From Candidatus Dependentiae bacterium (GTDB taxonomy: Bacteria; Babelota; Babeliae; Babelales; UASB340), in NCBI GenBank assembly GCA_018897535.1, contig JAHIKO010000008.1:1-9559 (forward strand): a stretch of DNA of 9,559 nt, written 5' to 3'. The notes below the pieces were generated by a model. The model saw only the letters and a program-made list of their open reading frames with translations, made no database searches and was not told the DNA's origin. Within the stretch, counting starts at the first letter, position 1, and each line of letters opens with the position of its first letter. The position numbers and the translations under genes are program-made. Shown piece by piece: positions 4,725-9,559 of the stretch.

Positions 4725-5936
4725 ATGAATACAATATTTAATTTAATAAAAGCGGAAGAAGAAAGAGAACAAAAAACTATAAATTTAATTGCTTCAGAAA
4801 ATTATGCTCCAAAAAATGTTTTAATGGCAACAGGCTCGGTTCTTACAAATAAATATGCCGAAGGTTACCCCGGAAAACGTTATTATGGCGGATGTGAAGT
4901 TATAGACAAAGTAGAACTTTATGCAATAGAACAAGGCAAAAAGTTATTTAATTGCGAACATATTAACGTGCAACCTCATTCCGGATCAAGCGCAAACTTT
5001 GCAGTTTATTTAAGCTGCTTAAATCCCGGAGATACTATTTTGGGTATGAATCTAAGTGCCGGCGGGCATTTAACTCACGGACACAAAGTAAATTTTTCCG
5101 GAAAAATTTATAATTTTATAGCTTACAATGTAAGCCCTGAAAATGAACAACTTGATTATGATGAAATTGAACTTTTAGCCAATCAACATCAACCCAAAAT
5201 GATTGTTGCAGGAGCAAGTGCCTATTCAAGAATTATTGATTTTGCAAAATTACACGAAATAGCTAAGCGAAACAAAGCTTTGTTATTTGTAGACATTGCA
5301 CATATTGCAGGATTGGTTGCCGCAGGAATTCACCCAAGTCCAATACCATATGCAGATTTTGTTAGCAGTACAACGCACAAAACATTGCGTGGCCCCAGAG
5401 GTGGAATAATTATGAGCAAAATTGAGCATGCTCAAAAACTTGACCGTGCAGTTATGCCCGGCTCACAGGGCGGGCCATTGATGCATGTTATTGCTGCCAA
5501 GGCAATTGCTTTTGATAATGCCTTAAATCCTGAATTTAAAACATATCAAGAACAGGTGGTTAAAAATGCAAAAATTATGGCACAGGAATTTAAAAATTTA
5601 GGATATAGAATTGTAACCGGAGGTACAGATAATCATTTATTTTTAATAGATCTAAGAAATAAAAATATTTCAGGCAAAGAAGTAGAAAAGCTTTTAGAAC
5701 AATCCGGAATTATTTTAAACAGCAATTCAATTCCATTCGATCCAACACCACCAACTGTAACCAGTGGAATTAGAATCGGTACACCTGCAATTACAACCAG
5801 AGGCATATTGGAACAAGACGTATTAAAAATTGTTCACTGGATTGATGAAGCAATTAAAAACAGACTTGATAATAATTTTTCTAAAAAACTTAAAGTAGAA
5901 GTTGAATCTTTTTGTAAAAAATTTCCAATATATTAA
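4725..5936 (+). CDS. glyA: Serine hydroxymethyltransferase
   Basis: This PLP enzyme interconverts serine and glycine while charging tetrahydrofolate to 5,10-methylene-THF, the main one-carbon source for thymidylate, purines and formyl-Met. With the start at 4725 it has 403 residues (E. coli 417); a start at 4704 would add MKIRKIA but has no ribosome binding site. Family motifs run in order: LIASENYAP, TNKYAEGYPGKRYYGGCE, NVQPHSGSSANFAVY, GGHLTHG, FVDIAHIAGLVAAGIHP and SSTTHKTLRGPRGG. In the last, the Lys (K219) forms the PLP Schiff base. Later come MPGSQGGP and TSGIRIGTPAITTRG. All expected catalytic residues appear present. A promoter-like extended -10 lies upstream, and the ABC exporter gene begins 48 bases after the stop. 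Confidence 0.97.
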   Translation: MNTIFNLIKAEEEREQKTINLIASENYAPKNVLMATGSVLTNKYAEGYPGKRYYGGCEVIDKVELYAIEQGKKLFNCEHINVQPHSGSSANFAVYLSCLNPGDTILGMNLSAGGHLTHGHKVNFSGKIYNFIAYNVSPENEQLDYDEIELLANQHQPKMIVAGASAYSRIIDFAKLHEIAKRNKALLFVDIAHIAGLVAAGIHPSPIPYADFVSSTTHKTLRGPRGGIIMSKIEHAQKLDRAVMPGSQGGPLMHVIAAKAIAFDNALNPEFKTYQEQVVKNAKIMAQEFKNLGYRIVTGGTDNHLFLIDLRNKNISGKEVEKLLEQSGIILNSNSIPFDPTPPTVTSGIRIGTPAITTRGILEQDVLKIVHWIDEAIKNRLDNNFSKKLKVEVESFCKKFPIY

Positions 5937-5940
5937 AAAA

Positions 5941-5953
5941 TTAGTAATATAAT
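5941..5953 (+). promoter_or_regulatory. Possible promoter for the ABC exporter and methyltransferase
   Basis: TTAGTAATATAAT has a perfect TATAAT (5948-5953) just after the glyA stop. Twelve of its 13 bases match the element upstream of glyA (4630-4642), although the TGn extension is lost here. No -35 box is evident. It may provide extra transcription besides read-through from glyA. Confidence 0.4.
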
Positions 5954-5984
5954 GCTTCTAAAAAAGAAATACAGGTAATTAAAT

Positions 5985-7679
5985 ATGAATACATTAAAAA
6001 GAATTTTAAATTACACAAAAAATTATTGGAAATATTTACTTCTATCTATTATTACAGCATCTTTCTATGGCATATTTTCAGCAGCACCAACATATATTTT
6101 AAAACACGCCGTTGACGATATTTTTATAAAAAAAATAAATAATTTATTAATACCGTTTATACTCGGTTTTATTTTATTATTCGCCCTAAAAGGGCTTTTC
6201 ATGTACTTATCAAATTACTACATGAACTTTGTTGGCAATAAAGTTATTAACGATATAAGACTTGATCTATTTAAAAAAGTAATTCATTTTCCAATTTCAT
6301 TTTTTCAGGAAAAAACAACCGGCCAACTTATGTCTCATTTTTTAAATGACATACAAATGATTCAAAATGCCTCGGCATCAGGAATTAAAAATGGTGTTCG
6401 AAGTTTTTTTGAAGCAATCTTTTTATTGGGAGTTGCATTCACACAAAATTGGAAATTAGCACTCTTGATGATTTTAGTTGGTCCTTTAATTGGAATTTCA
6501 ATCAAAAAAATGGGTGCTGCAGTAAAACAAGCATCATTTACAATACAAAAAAATATTGGAAATTTAAGCACAATGCTTCAAGAAATATTTATTGGAATTC
6601 GTGAAGTTAAAGCATTCAATGGTGAAAAAATAGAATCGGATAGATTTGCAGATAAATTAAAATTTGTTTTTAGTGCCATTATGCAAAATGTTCACATTGA
6701 ATCATTCGGTCCTGCATTTATCGAAACCGTTGCCATGCTGGGCAGTGGTGTTGTTTTTTATGTTGCTGCACACCAAATAATGGCAGGAACAATATCGGCA
6801 GGACAATTAACCGCATTTTTTGCAGCAGTATTACTTGCCTATCAACCATTAAAAAGATTAATAAATGTCTATGCTGAGGTACAATATGGACTTGCAGCAG
6901 CAGAAAGAATTTTCGAAGTTATGGATAAATTTTATCCGGCCATGACAAGAAACGATAGCACAAATATTTTAACCAACAGCATAACTAAAATTTCTTTTGA
7001 AAATGTAAGCTTTAATTACAATGAAAATATTGAAGTTTTAAAAAATATAAATTTAGTAATCAATAGTGGCGAAAGCATTGGAATAATGGGCGAATCCGGC
7101 TCAGGGAAAAGTACTTTTTGCGATTTGATACTTTCTTTTATAAGCCCAAAATCGGGAAAAATATTTATAAATAATCATGATATAGAAAATATATCATTTG
7201 AAGAAATTAGAGATAAAATTGGATATGTCGGACAAAAAACATTTTTGTTTAACGATACAATTACTGCAAATGTTGCATACTCTCAAAGTAATAAAAATAT
7301 AGACGATATAATAAAAGCTTGTAAAGCGGCACATGCCGATGAATTTATTCAAAAATTACCGGAAAAATACAATACTATTGTCGGTGAAAACGGATGTAAA
7401 CTTTCAGGCGGCCAAAAACAACGGCTTACAATTGCAAGAGCTTTACTGAAAAACCCCGAAATTTTAATTTTTGACGAAGCCACATCTGCTCTGGACCAAG
7501 AATCTGAAAACTTAATACGGTTAGCGATTGAAGAGATTAGTAAAGAAAAAACCATAATAGTTATTTCTCATAGATTATCTTTTATAGAAAAAATGAATCG
7601 AGTTCTTTTGGTTAAAAATCAAAATATTTTTGAAATTTCTAAAAAAGATCTTTCAATCGAGATAAATAGAAATTTATAA
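5985..7679 (+). CDS. ABC-type exporter half-transporter, MsbA/ABCB-like
   Basis: A fused membrane-plus-ATPase half-transporter of 564 residues that should work as a homodimer in the inner membrane and export a lipid, glycolipid or peptide. The N-terminal part has about six hydrophobic spans (roughly 17-37, 55-75, 141-155, 157-175, 245-262, 268-285). The ATPase domain starts near 335 and is complete: Walker A GESGSGKST (369-377), Q-loop Q417, signature LSGGQKQR (473-480), Walker B ILIFDEA (493-499) with catalytic E498, D-loop SALD, and H-loop H529. Length and order match MsbA (582 in E. coli). LPS-type genes nearby (kdsA, glycosyltransferases) make lipid A-core flipping plausible, but the family also includes drug exporters, so no symbol is given. 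The start ATG has only a weak CAGGT site. It is followed after 18 bases by the methyltransferase gene. Confidence 0.93.
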   Translation: MNTLKRILNYTKNYWKYLLLSIITASFYGIFSAAPTYILKHAVDDIFIKKINNLLIPFILGFILLFALKGLFMYLSNYYMNFVGNKVINDIRLDLFKKVIHFPISFFQEKTTGQLMSHFLNDIQMIQNASASGIKNGVRSFFEAIFLLGVAFTQNWKLALLMILVGPLIGISIKKMGAAVKQASFTIQKNIGNLSTMLQEIFIGIREVKAFNGEKIESDRFADKLKFVFSAIMQNVHIESFGPAFIETVAMLGSGVVFYVAAHQIMAGTISAGQLTAFFAAVLLAYQPLKRLINVYAEVQYGLAAAERIFEVMDKFYPAMTRNDSTNILTNSITKISFENVSFNYNENIEVLKNINLVINSGESIGIMGESGSGKSTFCDLILSFISPKSGKIFINNHDIENISFEEIRDKIGYVGQKTFLFNDTITANVAYSQSNKNIDDIIKACKAAHADEFIQKLPEKYNTIVGENGCKLSGGQKQRLTIARALLKNPEILIFDEATSALDQESENLIRLAIEEISKEKTIIVISHRLSFIEKMNRVLLVKNQNIFEISKKDLSIEINRNL

Positions 7680-7682
7680 AAA

Positions 7683-7690
7683 AGGGAGAG
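7683..7690 (+). promoter_or_regulatory. Shine-Dalgarno sequence for the TTG start of the methyltransferase
   Basis: AGGGAGAG lies seven bases before TTG at 7698-7700. No in-frame ATG occurs before the SAM-binding motif, so this site fixes the start on a TTG codon. Confidence 0.7.
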
Positions 7691-7697
7691 TAAATAA

Positions 7698-8507
7698 TTG
7701 GAAAACAAAAATTTTTCAGATTTTTATGAGAATTTTTTTAATATTTCAGATTACAATTCTTATCGATACGATGTTGGAAGTTTTTGTACAAGGCAATTAA
7801 TAATATCCAACATAAAACAAACATCCGGAAATTTATTAGAAATTGGAACAGGAATTTCCAGCATAATTCAGGATTTGAATAATTTTAATTGCTACGGAAT
7901 TGATTATTCAAAAAATGCAATAAATTTTACAGAACAAATATTAAAAAAATTAAATAAAAAAGCAAATTTAACAATTGGAAATGCCGAAAAATTACCTTAT
8001 GATGATAATTTTTTTGATGTAATAATCACTTCTCATACATTAGAACACATAAAAAATGATTTTAATGTTATAAAAGAATGCCTTAGAGTTTTAAAAAACA
8101 ATGGTGAATTAATAATATTTGTTCCTGGCAGAGTTTCTGGAATTTCTACAAATGAAGAGTTTACAAAATATGGTCATTATAGATACTACAATGCAAAACG
8201 ATTTAAAGAATTGGAAATATCAACAAATTTACAATTATCTTTAATCAAAATTATTTATCCTCATAAAATTCACAATCTAATTTGGAATAAACTAAAAAGA
8301 TATTTTCGTTATGCTAATTATCCAATTAAAAAATTTATATTAAAAGATAATAAAAGTTACGAAGAAAGAAAATTTTATCAAAAAATATTATTACCAAAAA
8401 TAGCTTACATATTAAATAAACTTGATAATATAATCGAAAAAAAAGAAGCAAACTTTTTAGGTACTGAGTTCAATGTTTTAGCTGTTTTTAAAAAAAGCTC
8501 TATTTAA
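7698..8507 (+). CDS. Class I SAM-dependent methyltransferase (Methyltransf_11-like), TTG start
   Basis: A 269-residue protein whose N-terminal half is a Rossmann-type methyltransferase. Motif I is LLEIGTGIS (46-54), the acidic end of strand 2 is GIDYS (D69), motif II is NAEKLPYDDNFFDVI (95-109), then HTLEHI and the strand-5 region RVLKNNGELIIFVPGR. The C-terminal half is Lys/Tyr/Asn-rich and not diagnostic. The substrate cannot be read from the sequence. Position directly behind an exporter (18-base gap, likely one operon) and beside glycosyltransferases suggests a sugar, glycan or lipid-linked substrate. It begins with TTG, supported by AGGGAGAG. The DNA is very AT-rich: rows 7921-7980 and 8281-8340 have 8 and 10 G/C per 60 bases by hand count. 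Its last 30 bases overlap the end of the opposite-strand glycosyltransferase gene. Confidence 0.88.
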   Translation: MENKNFSDFYENFFNISDYNSYRYDVGSFCTRQLIISNIKQTSGNLLEIGTGISSIIQDLNNFNCYGIDYSKNAINFTEQILKKLNKKANLTIGNAEKLPYDDNFFDVIITSHTLEHIKNDFNVIKECLRVLKNNGELIIFVPGRVSGISTNEEFTKYGHYRYYNAKRFKELEISTNLQLSLIKIIYPHKIHNLIWNKLKRYFRYANYPIKKFILKDNKSYEERKFYQKILLPKIAYILNKLDNIIEKKEANFLGTEFNVLAVFKKSSI

Positions 8508-9386
8508 AAAATTTTTTACTCTTCTATAAAACGGTGTTTTTTTTATTATTTTAATAAATATTTCAGGATTCTCTTTTAACAATTTTTCAAAAAATGGCCT
8601 ATAAACTTCTGCTGTATTAAAAATGTCTATAAAATTTATATATTCAATTTTACCTATATTATGTTTTTTTTTGTCATAAAAAATATTTTCCCATTTTTTA
8701 AAAAAATTATAATCGTCCTGTTTTTTTTTAATATAATTCGAACTTCTTACAGCTTGATTAGCATGCGAAAAATGTTCAACAAAAGAATTAGTACTTTTAA
8801 TAGTTTTATACCCTACTTTTAATAATTTTAAACATAAATCTGCATCAGCATTATAAAAAAAGAAGTTTTCATCATCGATATAATCAATTTCTTGTAAAGC
8901 TGTTTTCAAATAAATACCATGATTAACATAGAGTTTTTCTGATAATGTATATCCTACATGAAACTGATATGGAGAAAAACTATCACGCCAATAAAAAGCA
9001 ACAGCACCGATTTTTTCTTGTTTACTTAATTCCTCTTCAAACAAATTTAATCCATTTTTAATCGCTCCGGAAACAATTAAACAATCATCGCTTATCATGC
9101 AAATATATTTTGAACTTGCGGCCCGAAATCCCAGATTCATAAAATAACCCCAAGATTTTCGTTCTATTAATTTACCCTGCCACTCTCCTCGATTATGTTG
9201 CACAATGGTAATAATATCTTTTTGATTTAAAAGCCACTCAAGAGCCCCATCATTAGAGCCACCGTCTATAACAATTATTTCATGAGATAAATCAATAAGT
9301 TCTTTTCGCACCGAATCTATTGTTAATTTTAAAAAGTCAGATCTATTGTAAGAACCCAAAACAACTGATACTAAATTTTTACTCAT
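8478..9386 (-). CDS. Glycosyltransferase family 2 protein
   Basis: A 302-residue GT-A fold enzyme that should transfer a sugar from a nucleotide-sugar donor to a glycan or lipid-linked acceptor at the cytoplasmic face of the membrane. The N-terminus VSVVLGSYNRSDFLKLTIDSV is typical of GT2, and IIVIDGGSNDGALEWL carries the nucleotide-binding Asp (D41). CMISDDC (97-102) supplies the DxD-like metal site, and NADADLCLKL (179-188) lies where GT2 enzymes have the catalytic ED/DxD region. EHFSH follows near 204-208. No membrane helix is evident, so it is probably soluble or peripheral. The ATG at 9384-9386 has only a weak GGA upstream. It is convergent and overlapping with the methyltransferase gene and divergent from another GT2 gene 65 bases away, which suggests a surface-polysaccharide region. 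Donor and acceptor are unknown. Confidence 0.88.
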   Translation of the reverse strand: MSKNLVSVVLGSYNRSDFLKLTIDSVRKELIDLSHEIIVIDGGSNDGALEWLLNQKDIITIVQHNRGEWQGKLIERKSWGYFMNLGFRAASSKYICMISDDCLIVSGAIKNGLNLFEEELSKQEKIGAVAFYWRDSFSPYQFHVGYTLSEKLYVNHGIYLKTALQEIDYIDDENFFFYNADADLCLKLLKVGYKTIKSTNSFVEHFSHANQAVRSSNYIKKKQDDYNFFKKWENIFYDKKKHNIGKIEYINFIDIFNTAEVYRPFFEKLLKENPEIFIKIIKKTPFYRRVKNFLNRAFFKNS

Positions 9387-9451
9387 TACAAATCCAATCT
9401 TTTATTTTTCTATATTTAGTTTAAATTTAACAAAAAAAGAAAGTTTGGATA

Positions 9452-9559
9452 ATGAATATAAATAATATCGCTATAATTATTCCGGCATATAACCCTCCAA
9501 ATAATCTATTATTATTCACACAAAACTTATTGAAATCAGGCTTTTCTAAAATAATTATA
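9452..9559 (+). CDS. Glycosyltransferase family 2 protein, N-terminal fragment (3' end outside window)
   Basis: An open frame from ATG 9452-9454 reaches the window edge and encodes 36 residues. The sequence IAIIIPAYNPPNNL is the first strand and loop of GT2 enzymes (IxPxYNxxxxL), and SGFSKIII would lead into the second strand and the usual DDGS motif just outside. The PAYNP form is often seen in rhamnosyl- and galactofuranosyl-type members, but the fragment is too short to choose. The AAAGAAAG tract is a weak ribosome binding site. It is divergent from the GT2 gene at 8478-9386. The 65-base gap between them must hold both promoters; I see no convincing boxes there. Confidence 0.8.
   Translation, partial: MNINNIAIIIPAYNPPNNLLLFTQNLLKSGFSKIII

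Noticed and set aside
6362..6571. Minus-strand open frame inside the ABC exporter membrane domain
   Set aside because: It is antisense to a complete conserved gene and has no initiation signal.
7349..7555. Minus-strand open frame inside the ABC exporter ATPase domain
   Set aside because: It is antisense to the signature and Walker B motifs; a chance frame.
1..9559. CRISPR array, transposon, tRNA, rRNA, riboswitch or toxin-antitoxin/defence system
   Set aside because: No regularly spaced repeats, transposase motifs, terminal inverted repeats, tRNA-like cloverleaf or typical toxin-antitoxin pair could be made out on either strand by eye.

Overview
This AT-rich window comes from a Gram-negative-type bacterium. 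The lipopolysaccharide gene kdsA, an MsbA-like exporter and many small proteins with cleavable signal peptides all suggest a cell with an outer membrane. Low GC, short single-gene transcription units that end in strong hairpin terminators, and small secreted orphan proteins starting MKK resemble Dependentiae (TM6/Babeliae-type endosymbionts). That placement is inferred from overall character and no marker gene proves it.

Layout. Bases 1-137 are the 3' end of a nucleoside diphosphate kinase gene, closed by a hairpin terminator. From 218 to 4599 every gene is on the minus strand. In transcription order they are: two small secreted proteins that share a signal peptide plus GHGG glycine-rich module (4599->3819); elongation factor P (3674->3114); nusB, kdsA and a secreted orphan as a likely operon (about 3038->1081); and a second secreted orphan (928->218). 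Hairpin terminators separate these units at about 3760-3789, 3076-3103, 1031-1057 and 152-181. From 4725 the plus strand carries glyA, an ABC exporter (MsbA/ABCB type) and a TTG-started SAM methyltransferase. A GT2 glycosyltransferase on the minus strand overlaps the methyltransferase tail to tail. A second GT2 gene starts divergently and runs off the right edge.

How the genes fit together. efp, nusB, glyA and ndk are housekeeping genes for translation, transcription, one-carbon metabolism and nucleotide pools. KdsA makes the Kdo precursor of LPS inner core. The ABC exporter, methyltransferase and two glycosyltransferases look like the beginning of a surface glycan or LPS region, and sampled rows there are much more AT-rich than the housekeeping genes. 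The least explained content is the GHGG pair and the two helical secreted orphans with acidic Ser-rich tails. I see no CRISPR array, tRNA, rRNA, insertion sequence or defence system. Start sites for kdsA, glyA and nusB were moved inside the longest open frames, using Shine-Dalgarno sequences, a terminator position and family lengths.
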